From Citrifermentans bremense (GTDB lineage Bacteria; Desulfobacterota; Desulfuromonadia; Geobacterales; Geobacteraceae), in contig NZ_AP023213.1 in NCBI RefSeq assembly GCF_014218275.1, positions 1,280,001-1,344,000 on the forward strand: DNA of 64,000 bases, in the 5' to 3' direction. Below are positions 19,695-28,718 of the stretch, piece after piece. Under the pieces are notes generated by a model, which saw only the letters and a list, made by a program, of their open reading frames with translations, ran no database searches and was not told the origin of the DNA. The first letter of the stretch is position 1. Each line of letters opens with the position of its first letter. The position numbers and the translations under genes were made by a program.

Positions 19695-20204
19695 TCAGGC
19701 GCTCATCTGCTGCTTCTGCTTGGGCACTCGCGGTGCCTTGGGAGGCTTTTTTTCGACGGGTCCCCCCTTGGCGGCCAGTTTGGCAGCGCGCACCGCACGG
19801 GCCTTGGCCAGGTTGTCCGCCAGCCCCTTCTCCTGCGCCATCCTCCTGCGCGCCTCGGAGAAGTTGCGCGCGGTCAGCGCCTGACCGCTGGGGATGCCGA
19901 ACAACTTCCTGTATTCGCCTGGCTTCATGCCGTGGACCTGGGCCAGGTGGCGGGCGAGCGTCTTCATGCCGCTCTTGCCGCAGAGCATGCAGCTTACCTG
20001 GTCCGGCTGGAAAGCCTTCTTCAGGGAGATGGCCGGCCCTTTAGCATCGGCCCTCTCCATTCCTTCACCAGCCTCCACTTCCAGTTTCTGCAATGCTACG
20101 TGCACCTTCTGCAGCTCAAGAAGCAGATCTTCACCGGACATCTCTGTTACCGAGGCATGTGAAGAGACAATGTTGGCCGTCAATTCGAGCAGTGATGATG
20201 CCAT
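19695..20204 (-). CDS. MucR/Ros-type zinc finger transcription regulator
   Basis: A 169-residue member of the MucR/Ros family of bacterial zinc finger regulators. The N-terminus ASSLLELTANIVSSHASV is typical. The zinc finger lies in CMLCGKSGMKTLARHLAQVHG (Cys-X2-Cys and two His), followed by the family motif MKPGEYRKLFGIP. The C-terminus is an unusually long basic tail (ARAVRAAKLAAKGG and KPPKAPRVPKQKQQ) that may bind DNA nonspecifically. The ATG at 20204 has a ggaggag site seven bases upstream. It is divergent from korDABC, about 195 bases apart. Control of that operon is possible but only inferred from position. Confidence 0.9.
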   Translation of the reverse strand: MASSLLELTANIVSSHASVTEMSGEDLLLELQKVHVALQKLEVEAGEGMERADAKGPAISLKKAFQPDQVSCMLCGKSGMKTLARHLAQVHGMKPGEYRKLFGIPSGQALTARNFSEARRRMAQEKGLADNLAKARAVRAAKLAAKGGPVEKKPPKAPRVPKQKQQMSA

Positions 20205-20312
20205 CTTTTCGCTCCTCCTTTCATAGTTTTGAGGTGGAAACATTAGCCGTGTATTATTAAACTACATACACATTTAAAATCAAGCCTTAAATGTTAAACG
20301 TAAACAAAAAAG

Positions 20313-20342
20313 TTGACTGCCAACTTAACTTTCTGCTAGGTT
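20313..20342 (+). promoter_or_regulatory. Candidate promoter for korDABC
   Basis: A ttgact box at 20313 is followed after 18 bases by taggtt. It lies in an AT-rich stretch between the MucR-type gene and korD. The -10 match is weak. Confidence 0.4.
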
Positions 20343-20398
20343 TTCACGGCTGATTGCATGGCCGCAAGGCGGCCGCCAGACTATGAGGGTGACTTAGA

Positions 20399-20602
20399 AT
20401 GGGACGAATTGTAATAGACGAATTGAGATGCAAAGGATGCGGTATCTGCACCATTGCTTGCCCAAGAAAGCTGATCAGGCTGTGCGAGAAGGTCAATATC
20501 CAGGGGTACGCCCCCGCTGAGGCTCCCAATCAGGAACTCTGCACTGGCTGTGCTCTCTGCGCCGAGATTTGTCCTGACGTAGCCATAACTGTCTTCAAAT
20601 AA
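20399..20602 (+). CDS. korD: 2-Oxoacid:ferredoxin oxidoreductase, ferredoxin-like delta subunit
   Basis: A 67-residue ferredoxin with two [4Fe-4S] motifs, CKGCGICTIACP and CTGCALCAEICP. Standing directly before the alpha, beta and gamma subunits, it is the delta subunit of a 2-oxoacid:ferredoxin oxidoreductase, most probably the 2-oxoglutarate enzyme (KorDABC) of the TCA cycle. It passes electrons from the TPP/cluster site to external ferredoxin. Length is normal for this subunit. No ribosome site with a strong match is visible (ggtgac before the ATG). It is the first gene of the operon. Confidence 0.92.
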   Translation: MGRIVIDELRCKGCGICTIACPRKLIRLCEKVNIQGYAPAEAPNQELCTGCALCAEICPDVAITVFK

Positions 20603-20713
20603 TTTTTACTTCCGCAGTGAGATTCGTTGATCCTGACTGAGCAATCGCGAGCCGGTTGCAGGGTAGGGGGGGTGCTCCCCGCGCCTGGTCAGCAGGATTT
20701 TCTGGAGGGACAC

Positions 20714-21784
20714 TTGTCAAAACGACTCTTTGTAAAGGGTAACGAGGCCGCCGCCATGGGGGCCGTAGCTGCAGGGTGCCGCTACTACTTCGGGTATCCC
20801 ATCACCCCGCAAAGCGACATCCCGGAATACCTCTCGCGGGAGCTCCCCAAGCTGAACGGGGAGTTCATCCAGGCCGAGAGCGAGATCGGTGCCATCAACA
20901 TGCTCCTTGGCGCCTCCGCCACTGGCGTGCGCGCCATGACTTCCTCTTCCAGCCCCGGCATCTCCTTGAAGCAGGAGGGGATCTCCTACATGGCGGGCGC
21001 GGAGCTTCCCGGCGTCATCATCAACATCTCCCGTTCCGGCCCGGGCTTGGGCGGAATCGATGCCTCGCAATCCGATTACTTCCAGTCCGTAAAAGGAGGA
21101 GGGCACGGCGGCTACCACATCCCGGTGCTCGCCCCTAACTCGGTGCAGGAGATGTACGACCTGACCCTGCACGCCTTCGACCTGGCGGACCTTTACCGCA
21201 CACCGGTCATGATCCTGGGGGATTCGGTGGTAGGCCAGATGAAGGAGGCCCTCGTTCCCAACCCGCGCCCGGTGCGCGAGCTTCCCGAGAAAGGATGGGC
21301 GGTCCGGGGCAAGGGTAGCGAGGAGCAGAGGGTGGTGAAGTCCCTGTTCCTTGGAGACGGAGAACTTGAGGCGCACAACTGGCGCCTGCACGCGAAGTAC
21401 CAGGTGATGAAGGAGAAGGAGTGCATCTCCGAGGAGTTCGAGACCGCCGACGCGAAACTGATCGTGACCGGTTTCGGCTCCGTCTCGAGGATCGCCCAGA
21501 CCGCGGTCGCCATGGCGCGTGAAGAAGGGCTCAAGGTAGGACTGTTCCGCCCGGTGACGCTCTTCCCCTTCCCCGAGAAAGCGCTGGCCGAGGCTGCCGG
21601 GCGTGCTGGCCGCGTGCTGGTGATCGAGCTCAACACCGGACAGATGGTCGAAGACGTCCGCCTGAGCGTAGGCGCTGCGGCCCAGGTCTCCTTCTACGGC
21701 AGGCCGCCGGGGGCTGGCTCCCTCCCCTCGCCGGAGGAGCTCCTCGACGTCATCAGGAAGAACTACGACCAGGCGGCCAAGTAG
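20714..21784 (+). CDS. korA: 2-Oxoacid:ferredoxin oxidoreductase alpha subunit
   Basis: A 356-residue alpha subunit of a 2-oxoacid:ferredoxin oxidoreductase, probably acting on 2-oxoglutarate. The pyrimidine-binding domain contains [25 protein letters not shown] and [16 protein letters not shown], and the segment [16 protein letters not shown] is diagnostic. The C-terminal domain ([17 protein letters not shown]) is the transketolase-C-like part. I start it at the TTG at 20714, with ggaggg five bases upstream and the conserved N-terminus following; an upstream ATT-rich extension has no ribosome site. The branched-chain enzyme VorB is the main alternative assignment. Confidence 0.92.
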   Translation: MSKRLFVKGNEAAAMGAVAAGCRYYFGYPITPQSDIPEYLSRELPKLNGEFIQAESEIGAINMLLGASATGVRAMTSSSSPGISLKQEGISYMAGAELPGVIINISRSGPGLGGIDASQSDYFQSVKGGGHGGYHIPVLAPNSVQEMYDLTLHAFDLADLYRTPVMILGDSVVGQMKEALVPNPRPVRELPEKGWAVRGKGSEEQRVVKSLFLGDGELEAHNWRLHAKYQVMKEKECISEEFETADAKLIVTGFGSVSRIAQTAVAMAREEGLKVGLFRPVTLFPFPEKALAEAAGRAGRVLVIELNTGQMVEDVRLSVGAAAQVSFYGRPPGAGSLPSPEELLDVIRKNYDQAAK

Positions 21785-21803
21785 GCCCAAGAGGTATATC
21801 CAC

Positions 21804-22544
21804 ATGCAACAGGTTTTCAAGAGACCGCAAAGCTTGAAGGACGTGCAGACCCATTTCTGCCCCGGGTGCCATCACGGCACCATCCACCGCCTGGTGGCAG
21901 ACGCCATGGACCTCCACGGCGTGCAGGAGCGGACCATCGGGGTGGCGTCGGTCGGCTGTTCCGTCTTTCTCTACGGCTACTTCGACATCGACGTGGTCGA
22001 GGCTCCCCACGGGCGCGCGCCCGCGGTAGCCACCGGCGTCAAGCGCGCCAAGCCCGGCAACTTCGTTTTCACCTACCAGGGGGATGGCGACCTTGCTGCC
22101 ATCGGGACCGCCGAAATCATCCACGCCGCCAACCGGGGCGAGGACATCACGGTCATCTTCGTCAACAACACGACCTACGGCATGACCGGCGGCCAGATGG
22201 CTCCGACCACGCTGGTCGGGCAGAAGACCTCCACCTCCCCTTACGGCAGGGACAAGTCCAAGGACGGCTCTCCGATCAAGATGGCGGAGCTGATGGCGCA
22301 ACTGGGCGGGGTGGCGTATTCGGCCCGCGTCGCTGTGGATTCTCCCAAGCATGTCCTGGAGGCGAAGAAGGTGATTCGGGAGGCGTTCGGCTACCAGGTC
22401 CAGGGTAAGGGCTTCTCCTTCGTGGAGGTCCTTTCCGCCTGCCCGACCAACTGGGGGATGAACCCGCTGAAGGCGAACGCAAGGGTCGGCGAGGAGATGA
22501 TCCCTTATTTCCAGCTGGGCGTCTTCAAGAAGGAAGAGGCGTAG
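21804..22544 (+). CDS. korB: 2-Oxoacid:ferredoxin oxidoreductase beta subunit
   Basis: A 246-residue TPP-binding beta subunit. The TPP/Mg motif is [19 protein letters not shown] with the downstream NN of [20 protein letters not shown], all diagnostic. The N-terminal CPGCHHG contributes to an iron-sulfur site or fold typical of the group. With KorA it forms the catalytic centre that decarboxylates the 2-oxoacid to an acyl-CoA. It lies 19 bases after korA in the same operon. Length is normal (about 245-285). Confidence 0.93.
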   Translation: MQQVFKRPQSLKDVQTHFCPGCHHGTIHRLVADAMDLHGVQERTIGVASVGCSVFLYGYFDIDVVEAPHGRAPAVATGVKRAKPGNFVFTYQGDGDLAAIGTAEIIHAANRGEDITVIFVNNTTYGMTGGQMAPTTLVGQKTSTSPYGRDKSKDGSPIKMAELMAQLGGVAYSARVAVDSPKHVLEAKKVIREAFGYQVQGKGFSFVEVLSACPTNWGMNPLKANARVGEEMIPYFQLGVFKKEEA

Positions 22545-22619
22545 CTCTTCGACGCCCTGGGGTGTGATTTAACTTTGAATGCAGGAATGGACGCCGGGCG
22601 TTCACTGTTTGGAGGATCG

Positions 22620-23171
22620 ATGCGTAAAGATGTGTTGATAGCGGGCTTCGGCGGCCAGGGTGTGCTCTTGGCCGGGAACCTGCTCTCCTATGCCGCGATA
22701 GAAGAAGGAAAAAACGTCAGCTATTTCCCCGCTTACGGGGTCGAAAAGCGCGGTGGCTCCGCCACCTGCACCGTGGTCATCGCTGACGGCTCGGTAGGCT
22801 CCCCCGTGGTCGGGCAGCCCTCGATGCTCGTGGTGCTGAACCAGGCGTCGCTGGAGCGCTTCGGCGCCCGTGTCCGCCCGGGCGGCGTCTGCATCGTCAA
22901 TTCGTCGCTCGTCGACGTCTCGACCCTCGGGAGGGACGACATACGGGTGATCCCGATCCCGATGAACGAGATCGCCACCGAGCTCGGTGATCCCAGGATG
23001 GTCAACATGGTGGCACTTGGCGCCTATGTCGCGGTTTCCGGCGCGGTAGAGCTCGCCACCCTGGCGGGCTCGCTCAAGGAGGCGCTGCCGGAGCGAAACC
23101 ACAAGTACATCCCGGCCAACGTCAAGGCGATCGAAACAGGCGCCCGGATCGCACTGGAAAAAACAGCTTGA
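22620..23171 (+). CDS. korC: 2-Oxoacid:ferredoxin oxidoreductase gamma subunit
   Basis: A 183-residue gamma subunit, the domain that helps bind CoA in 2-oxoacid:ferredoxin oxidoreductases. The N-terminal AGFGGQGVLLAGNLLSYAA and YGVEKRGGSATCTVVI are diagnostic. The ATG at 22620 is chosen over an upstream GTG/TTG frame because ggagg lies four bases before it and conservation starts there. It ends the kor operon. Its stop overlaps the -35 box of the tRNA promoter that follows. Confidence 0.92.
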   Translation: MRKDVLIAGFGGQGVLLAGNLLSYAAIEEGKNVSYFPAYGVEKRGGSATCTVVIADGSVGSPVVGQPSMLVVLNQASLERFGARVRPGGVCIVNSSLVDVSTLGRDDIRVIPIPMNEIATELGDPRMVNMVALGAYVAVSGAVELATLAGSLKEALPERNHKYIPANVKAIETGARIALEKTA

Positions 23172-23197
23172 CTTCCTAAAGCGGAATCTGGTATTAA
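23168..23197 (+). promoter_or_regulatory. Promoter of the tRNA-Gln/tRNA-Glu pair
   Basis: A ttgact box overlapping the korC stop codon is followed after 18 bases by tattaa, 16 bases before the tRNA-Gln. The same -35 sequence serves tRNA-Gly at 38,212. Confidence 0.65.
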
Positions 23198-23212
23198 ACT
23201 GGTCTCCTTCGA

Positions 23213-23286
23213 TGGGGTGTCGCCAAGCGGTAAGGCAACGGACTCTGACTCCGTCATCCGAGGTTCGAATCCTCGCACCCCAGCCA
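23213..23286 (+). tRNA. tRNA-Gln (anticodon CTG)
   Basis: A complete cloverleaf: acceptor tggggtg pairs with caccccA, the anticodon loop is ctctgac (anticodon CTG, reading CAG), and the T arm is gaggttcgaatcctc. CCA is encoded. It lies 43 bases before tRNA-Glu. Confidence 0.95.
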
Positions 23287-23329
23287 ACTTCTCCTTTCGA
23301 GCTAGCGATGCTGCAAGCTGAACATATCT

Positions 23330-23404
23330 GGTCCCATCGTCTAGTGGTTAGGACACCGGCCTTTCACGTCGGTAACAGGGGTTCAAGTCCCCTTGGGATC
23401 ACCA
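23330..23404 (+). tRNA. tRNA-Glu (anticodon TTC)
   Basis: A complete cloverleaf: acceptor ggtccca pairs with tgggatc with one G-T pair, the anticodon loop is ctttcac (TTC), and the T arm is aggggttcaagtcccct. CCA is encoded. A strong terminator follows within ten bases. Confidence 0.95.
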
Positions 23405-23410
23405 TCTGAA

Positions 23411-23444
23411 GACAGCGCCTTGAAGCAGGGCGCTGTTTTTTTTT
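23411..23444 (+). terminator. Terminator of the tRNA pair
   Basis: A perfect stem acagcgcc / ggcgctgt with a nine-base loop is followed by nine T residues. Confidence 0.92.
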
Positions 23445-23489
23445 ATCTGCATTGTGCTTAGTGACACTGAACCACGGTCGGAGCGCCGC

Positions 23490-24374
23490 ATGACAGTAAC
23501 CACCCCTTGTACTAGATCCTCCCGGACGTCGGGCAATGCCTTTGCGTCCGTCACTGCCGGAGGATTCCCCGTCCCGCTTGCCTTCATTTTTCTCCTGATA
23601 TCTTGCTGCTGCACAATGTTCCCATCCCCGCTGTATGCCGGGGAAACCCTCTTCAACAGCGGAGCGGCGATCAAGGAGGAACTGGGGCGCCTGGGCTCGG
23701 AAGGAAAGCTATTCCTGAAAGCCCCAGTCGACCCCTACCTGGTTCAGACCGGAGCCGCGGCCGGCCTCTTTACAGTTGCCTACATCTTCGACAAACAGCT
23801 TAGCTCGAACGGCACGCACCACGGCGTCCTTAGGGGTATCACCGACGTCGGCAGCGACGCAAGCAACCCCTTTCTCCACCTGGGGGTGGCTGCGGCGGTC
23901 TATACCGCCGGGGCCGCTTCCGGCAATGACGGTGTGATGGAGCTTGGGGAGGAGATGGGGGAGGCGCTTGTGCTGGCCGATAGTGCCACTTTCGTGCTCA
24001 AGGGGGCCATCGGCCGCGGGCGCCCCTACCAGACCGAGAGCAAGTCCAGTTTCCGCCCCTTCCAGTACCGCGGGGGATACGACTCGCTCCCCTCGATGCA
24101 CACGGCGAGTTCTTTCGCCCTGGCCCACGTGGCCGCCTCCCACAGCGAAAGCTTCTCGGCGAAGCTCGCCTGTTACGCCGCGGCGGGCGTCGCCGGTTTC
24201 TCCAGGGTCTACCAGGGGAAGCACTGGGCGAGCGACGTGCTGGTCGGGGCCGCCATCGGCGAACTCGCCGGGGACGCGGTGACGAGGTACCGCGCCCTGC
24301 AACCGGGCAAGGTGAGCATCGCCCCCATGACCATAGACGGCAACCCGGCGCTGGCGCTGATGGGAAAATTCTAG
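23490..24374 (+). CDS. PAP2-family phosphatase, exported
   Basis: A 294-residue type 2 phosphatidic acid phosphatase-like protein. The three motifs of the family are present in order: KGAIGRGRP (KX6RP), PSMHTA (PSGH, here PSMH) and SRVYQGKHWASD (SRX5HX3D). The N-terminus has a hydrophobic segment (LAFIFLLISCCCTMFPS) that is a signal peptide or membrane anchor, so the enzyme faces the periplasm. The substrate, lipid phosphate or pyrophosphate, cannot be told from sequence. The ATG at 23490 has ggag six bases upstream; an in-frame GTG at 23454 is less likely. The HAD phosphatase gene follows after 23 bases. Confidence 0.88.
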   Translation: MTVTTPCTRSSRTSGNAFASVTAGGFPVPLAFIFLLISCCCTMFPSPLYAGETLFNSGAAIKEELGRLGSEGKLFLKAPVDPYLVQTGAAAGLFTVAYIFDKQLSSNGTHHGVLRGITDVGSDASNPFLHLGVAAAVYTAGAASGNDGVMELGEEMGEALVLADSATFVLKGAIGRGRPYQTESKSSFRPFQYRGGYDSLPSMHTASSFALAHVAASHSESFSAKLACYAAAGVAGFSRVYQGKHWASDVLVGAAIGELAGDAVTRYRALQPGKVSIAPMTIDGNPALALMGKF

Positions 24375-24397
24375 GCAAGACGTAAAAGGAGCTTTGC

Positions 24398-25072
24398 ATG
24401 CTTAACGCAGTGATCTTCGACTTTGACGGCGTCATCGTGGATACCGAGCCGCTGCACTACAAGGCGTTCCAGGAACTTTTGGTGCCGCTTGGCCTTGGGT
24501 ATTCCTGGGAAGAATACCTGGACCGCTACATCGGCTTCGACGACCGGGACGCCTTCCGCGAGGCCTTCGCTGTCGCCGGGCGTCAACTCTCGGACGAAGA
24601 ACTAAAGGCGCTGATTCACGGCAAGGCACAGGCGTTTCTGCGTATCGTCTCGGTAGGCGTAGCCCCGTATGCCGGGGTGGTGGAGCTGATCCGCTCCATA
24701 TCCGGGAACCTGCCGCTTGCCCTTTGCAGCGGCGCACTGCGCAGCGATATCGATCCGATCCTGGCCCAGCTCTGCCTCTCCGACTCCTTCGACGTGATGG
24801 TGACCGCGGACGAGGTGGCGGCCAGCAAGCCCGACCCGGAAAGCTACCGGCTGGCGGTAAAGCGGCTTCAGGAGGTCTTCCCCGGCAAGGTGGACGCCGC
24901 GGCCTCGATTGCCATCGAGGACACCCCGGCAGGAATCGCCTCGGCGACGGGCGCAGGGCTCAAGGTGCTGGCCGTGACCAACAGCTATCCCAGGGAGCGG
25001 CTCACCGGCGCCTGCCGGGTGCTCAATTCCCTGTCGGGAGTCGACCTCGAGGGGCTTCGCCTCCTCGTCTGA
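24398..25072 (+). CDS. HAD-superfamily phosphatase, beta-phosphoglucomutase-like
   Basis: A 224-residue HAD hydrolase of subfamily IA. The nucleophile motif FDFDGVIVDTE contains D8 and D10, motif II is LCSGA, the Lys motif is SKPDPESY, and motif IV is IEDTPAGIASATGAG. An alpha-helical cap lies between about residues 16 and 90. This layout fits phosphatases and phosphomutases acting on small sugar phosphates; the substrate is not known. An aaaggagc site precedes the ATG. It sits between the PAP2 gene and hrpB with gaps of 23 and 7 bases, so it is probably in one operon with hrpB. Confidence 0.88.
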   Translation: MLNAVIFDFDGVIVDTEPLHYKAFQELLVPLGLGYSWEEYLDRYIGFDDRDAFREAFAVAGRQLSDEELKALIHGKAQAFLRIVSVGVAPYAGVVELIRSISGNLPLALCSGALRSDIDPILAQLCLSDSFDVMVTADEVAASKPDPESYRLAVKRLQEVFPGKVDAAASIAIEDTPAGIASATGAGLKVLAVTNSYPRERLTGACRVLNSLSGVDLEGLRLLV

Positions 25073-25079
25073 CGCCGCC

Positions 25080-27560
25080 ATGCTTAAACCCGCCACCATA
25101 GATGCCGTCCTGCCGCAACTGGCCGAGGCGCTGGAGCAGCGCAACGTGGCCGTGCTTCAGGCCCCGCCGGGTGCCGGAAAGACTACGCGCGTACCCCTTG
25201 CACTCATGGACGCCCCCTTTCTCAAGGGTGGAAAGATCATCATGCTCGAGCCGCGCCGGTTGGCCGCCGTCAACGCCGCCCGTTACATGGCGCAGTGTCT
25301 GGGCGAAGAGGTGGGGAGGCGCGTAGGCTACGGCATCAGGTTCGAGCGCAAGGTTTCCTCCGCCACCCGTATCGAGGTTGTCACCGAGGGTATCCTAGCC
25401 CGGAGGCTGCAAAGCGACCCGCTGCTGGAAGGGGTGTCGGCGGTGATCTTCGACGAGTTCCACGAGCGGAGCCTTACCTGCGACCTTTCCCTGGCGCTTT
25501 GCCGGGACGTGCAGCTCGGGTTGCGCGAGGACCTCCGTCTCCTGGTCATGTCGGCTACGCTCGACGCCGAGCCGGTGGCTAAGCTTCTTGGCGGCGCGCC
25601 GCTCATAACCACTTCCGGGCGGGAGTACCCGGTGGAAGTCAGGTACCTGAATAACGAGCCTTCGGGGCGGCTGGCGGAAACCACCTGCGACGCCGTAGTC
25701 CGTGCCCTCTCCGAGACCGAAGGCGACATCCTCGTTTTCCTCCCCGGCGCCGGCGACATCAGGCGCTGCGAAACCCTGCTGCAGCAAAAACTCGGCCCCC
25801 AAGTCATGGTTGCCGTTCTCTACGGAGACCTCCCCTTTGCCGCGCAGGAGCGCGCCATCTTGCCGGCGGACCGGCGCAAGGTGGTCCTCGCTACCAACAT
25901 CGCCGAGACCAGCCTCACCATAGAGGGGGTCCGGGTGGTGGTGGATTCCGGCTTCTCCCGGCAGCTTCGCTTCGATCCCTCGACCGGCTTGAACCGCCTG
26001 GACACCATGAGGATCTCGGCTGCCTCAGCGAAGCAGCGCGCCGGCCGTGCCGGCAGGGTCGCGCCCGGCGTCTGCTACCGCCTTTGGACCGAGCACACCC
26101 AAAAGACGCTCCTCCCTTTCACTCCCCCCGAAATTAAGGTTTCCGATCTTGCGCCGCTCGCCCTCGACCTCGCCCAGTGGGGTGTGGCCGATCCCGCTTC
26201 GCTTAGCTTTCTCGATCTGCCGCCGGCAGCCCATCTCGCCGAGGGGAGGGCGCTCTTGCAATCCCTGGGCGCAGTGGATCCTCGCGGGAACATCACCGCC
26301 CTCGGAAAGAGGATGGCGGCGCTTCCCATGCACCCGCGCTTGTCCGCCATGCTGGTCGGGTCGCTGGCGAGCGGGCAAGCTGCCCTTGCCTGCACCCTGG
26401 CGGCCATCCTCTCCGAGCGCGACCTCTTGCCGCGCGGCAGCGGAACCGTTTCCGACAGCGATCTCCTCGACCGTCTTGACGCCCTGGCCGAGCGCCGGGA
26501 CCCGCAGGCGTCCCGCACCGTGGAAAGGCTCGCCACCTATTTCAGGAACGCCCTCGGAGTTGATGGGGCAGGCGGGCACGGCGATGCTTCAGCCGTGGGA
26601 GAGCTTCTGCTGATGGCTTATCCGGACCGCGTGGCGCGGGAGAGAAGCCCCGGCTCCGGCCGCTACCTGATGGCCAACGGCAGCGGCGCGCGCCTGTCGC
26701 GCAGAAGCAACCTGAGGTCGCAACCCTTCATCGTGGCGGTCGAGGTCGAGGGTGGCGGAGCGGAAGGTGAGATACATATGGCGAGCGCCGTGACGTTAGA
26801 AGCGGTGCGGGCAGGATGTGCTGGCGCCGTTGCGCGCGAGCGCCGGGTCTTTTGGGATGAGCGTGAGGGGAGGGTGGTGGCCCGCGAGGAGGAACGTCTA
26901 GGCGCCGTCGTCCTCTCCGAGCGGGTCGTGACTCCGGAAAAAGGGGAGATAGGCCAAGCCCTTTTGGGCGGCATCTTGTCCGGTCCCGGCCTGTCCGGGC
27001 TCAACTGGAACGACGAGGCACGGCAGTTTCAGAACCGGGTCAACTTCCTGCGCCGCGTGCTGCCGGAGGAGGGGCTGCCGGACCTGTCGGACCGGGCGCT
27101 GGCGGAGAGCCTGGATCGCTGGCTCCTTCCCTACCTCGACGGGGTGAGGTCGCTAGTCCACCTGGCGCGGGTGGACCTCCGGGAACCTTTGAAGGGGATG
27201 CTGGAGTGGCGGCAGCAAAGGCTCGTCGACGATGAGGCTCCGACGCATCTCAAGGTCCCCAGCGGCTCCCGCATCGCCCTGGAATACCCGGCGGAGGGGG
27301 ACCCGTTTCTTGCCGTGAAACTGCAGGAGATGTTCGGGCTCGCCGAGACCCCCAGGGTAGCGCGGGGGAGGGTGCCGGTCGTGATCCACCTGCTGTCGCC
27401 TGCCCGCCGCCCGATCCAGGTGACCTCGGACCTGAAGAGCTTCTGGAACGGCGCCTACCGGGAGGTGTGCAAGGAGTTGAAGGGGCGCTACCCCAAGCAC
27501 CCGTGGCCGGACGACCCCTGGAACGCGCCTGCTACGAGGCATGTGAAAAAGAGGATGTAA
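25080..27560 (+). CDS. hrpB: ATP-dependent helicase HrpB
   Basis: An 826-residue DEAH/RHA-type helicase of the HrpB family. Motif I is APPGAGKTT near residues 28-36, motif II is DEFHERS, motif III is SATLDAEPV and motif VI is KQRAGRAGRVAPG. These are followed by the helicase-associated HA2/OB region and the HrpB-specific C-terminal domain, ending with a basic RYPKHPWPDDPWNAPATRH segment that is typical. Function in bacteria is not well settled; a role in RNA handling is assumed. It starts seven bases after the HAD gene. The region after the stop carries a large inverted repeat. Confidence 0.95.
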   Translation: MLKPATIDAVLPQLAEALEQRNVAVLQAPPGAGKTTRVPLALMDAPFLKGGKIIMLEPRRLAAVNAARYMAQCLGEEVGRRVGYGIRFERKVSSATRIEVVTEGILARRLQSDPLLEGVSAVIFDEFHERSLTCDLSLALCRDVQLGLREDLRLLVMSATLDAEPVAKLLGGAPLITTSGREYPVEVRYLNNEPSGRLAETTCDAVVRALSETEGDILVFLPGAGDIRRCETLLQQKLGPQVMVAVLYGDLPFAAQERAILPADRRKVVLATNIAETSLTIEGVRVVVDSGFSRQLRFDPSTGLNRLDTMRISAASAKQRAGRAGRVAPGVCYRLWTEHTQKTLLPFTPPEIKVSDLAPLALDLAQWGVADPASLSFLDLPPAAHLAEGRALLQSLGAVDPRGNITALGKRMAALPMHPRLSAMLVGSLASGQAALACTLAAILSERDLLPRGSGTVSDSDLLDRLDALAERRDPQASRTVERLATYFRNALGVDGAGGHGDASAVGELLLMAYPDRVARERSPGSGRYLMANGSGARLSRRSNLRSQPFIVAVEVEGGGAEGEIHMASAVTLEAVRAGCAGAVARERRVFWDEREGRVVAREEERLGAVVLSERVVTPEKGEIGQALLGGILSGPGLSGLNWNDEARQFQNRVNFLRRVLPEEGLPDLSDRALAESLDRWLLPYLDGVRSLVHLARVDLREPLKGMLEWRQQRLVDDEAPTHLKVPSGSRIALEYPAEGDPFLAVKLQEMFGLAETPRVARGRVPVVIHLLSPARRPIQVTSDLKSFWNGAYREVCKELKGRYPKHPWPDDPWNAPATRHVKKRM

Positions 27561-27568
27561 TTGAGAGG

Positions 27569-27738
27569 CAATTGATAATTGACAATTGACGATTGACAAT
27601 GAATGAACCTAATACTGGTCTTTGTCAGTTGTGGGTGTGTAAGGCTTGGCCTGTTCGTTGTAAGCTGAAATAAAGTTGTATGCGGCGAGTGTAGAGAGTA
27701 GGTTTAGTTGTCAATTTTCAATTGTCAATTGTCAATTG
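27569..27738. repeat. Inverted repeat with 31-base arms after hrpB
   Basis: The arms at 27569-27599 and 27708-27738 are complementary with three mismatches. Each is built from repeats of the unit caattgaca. The about 108 bases between are unlike the flanks (lower GC, no ORF). The structure has the shape of a small MITE-like element, but no target-site duplication was proven. Confidence 0.7.
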
Positions 27739-27742
27739 GTTT

Positions 27743-28474
27743 TCACCTTATGTTGGTGAATACCAGCGAGCCGTCCTTGGAGAGGTAGCTCCTGATGCTG
27801 TCCTCAACCTCGGGGATTCCCATCCCGTTCTCCAGGTAAGTCTGCGTTACGTTAACCCCGTCCTTCCAGAGCTCGAAGTGCAGATGCGGTCCGGTGGATC
27901 TCCCGGTGGAGCCGGAGAGCGCGACCGTCTGCCCCGCCTCTACCCGGTCCCCGATCTTCACCTCCAGTTGTGCATTGTGCCCGTACAGGGAAACCATTCC
28001 CCCTCCGTGCTCGATGGTAACCAGATTACCGTATCCGCCGCGCGCAGCACTCTCGACCACCTTGCCTGCCGCGATAGCCTTCACCCTGGTGCCGGTCGGG
28101 ACGGCGATGTCGACCCCGTTATGATGCCTCACGCCGCCGTCAATTGGGTCGTGGCGAAGCCCCACGTTGGAGGTGATGGTTCCCTGGACCGGCATCCGTT
28201 GGTCTTTCCCGGAAAAACCCGGATCCCTCTTCAGTGCCTCGTCCGGTTGGATCTTCGCCGTCTTTTTCGGCTTCCCCTCGCGCAGAATTCTGACCGCGCC
28301 GCCGCCGGTCGGGATGTTGGTGAAAGTTTGCACCCCGTCTTCCCCTGTGTAGCGGAAAAAATCGGCTTGCGCGGGCGAGACGCAAAGCGCGCAAAACACC
28401 GCAGCAGGCAGGAGCGTTGTGCGTGCCAGCCATGATGTTCCCTTCCACCGCATTGCGATTGCCCTTTTCCTCAC
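27743..28474 (-). CDS. M23-family peptidase, exported
   Basis: A 243-residue exported protein with a C-terminal M23 (LytM/lysostaphin) peptidase domain. The zinc ligands are in RHHNGVDIAVP (HX3D) and GPHLHFELW (HXH). The signal peptide is basic then hydrophobic (TTLLPAAVFCALCVSPAQA). It is followed by a short DUF4124-like segment (FFRYTGEDGVQTFTNIP) that is echoed at the C-terminus by DGSLVFTNIR. It probably cuts peptidoglycan cross-links, or activates amidases. I choose the GTG at 28474, which has ggagg seven bases before it; the ATG at 28453 is the alternative. Monocistronic. Confidence 0.87.
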   Translation of the reverse strand: MRKRAIAMRWKGTSWLARTTLLPAAVFCALCVSPAQADFFRYTGEDGVQTFTNIPTGGGAVRILREGKPKKTAKIQPDEALKRDPGFSGKDQRMPVQGTITSNVGLRHDPIDGGVRHHNGVDIAVPTGTRVKAIAAGKVVESAARGGYGNLVTIEHGGGMVSLYGHNAQLEVKIGDRVEAGQTVALSGSTGRSTGPHLHFELWKDGVNVTQTYLENGMGIPEVEDSIRSYLSKDGSLVFTNIR

Positions 28475-28627
28475 CGTCGATCCTCCGCCCAAACTTCCGG
28501 GCTCCCTGATCCTGAAGCCGCCCGTACTATAGTATGATGGCCGGTGCTTTTCAAGTGGCAGCTGCTGTTGGCCTGTTGGCTGTTCATTACCTGCTGTAGC
28601 CGATCCCCGAGACGACCCTGCAGACCA

Positions 28628-28642
28628 GGCACTGACTGTGCC
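28628..28642. promoter_or_regulatory. Palindrome upstream of the glnN sigma-54 promoter
   Basis: The sequence ggcactgactgtgcc is a five-base-arm palindrome about 62 bases before the -24 element. Its position and resemblance to NtrC-type sites (GCAC...GTGC) make it a candidate enhancer site for a sigma-54 activator. The rest of 28475-28700 holds nothing recognised. Confidence 0.4.
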
Positions 28643-28701
28643 AGTTGTCGCACGTGGGGGCTGTTCTGGGTTTGGAAAGATTAATCGGTCGGGAGTTGTG
28701 C

Positions 28702-28718
28702 TGGGCATTTCTCTTGCT
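28702..28718 (+). promoter_or_regulatory. Sigma-54 promoter of glnN
   Basis: Tgggcatttctcttgct has GG at 28704-28705 and GC at 28716-28717 with ten bases between, close to the consensus TGGCAC-N5-TTGCA. It lies about 110 bases before the glnN start. Confidence 0.8.
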
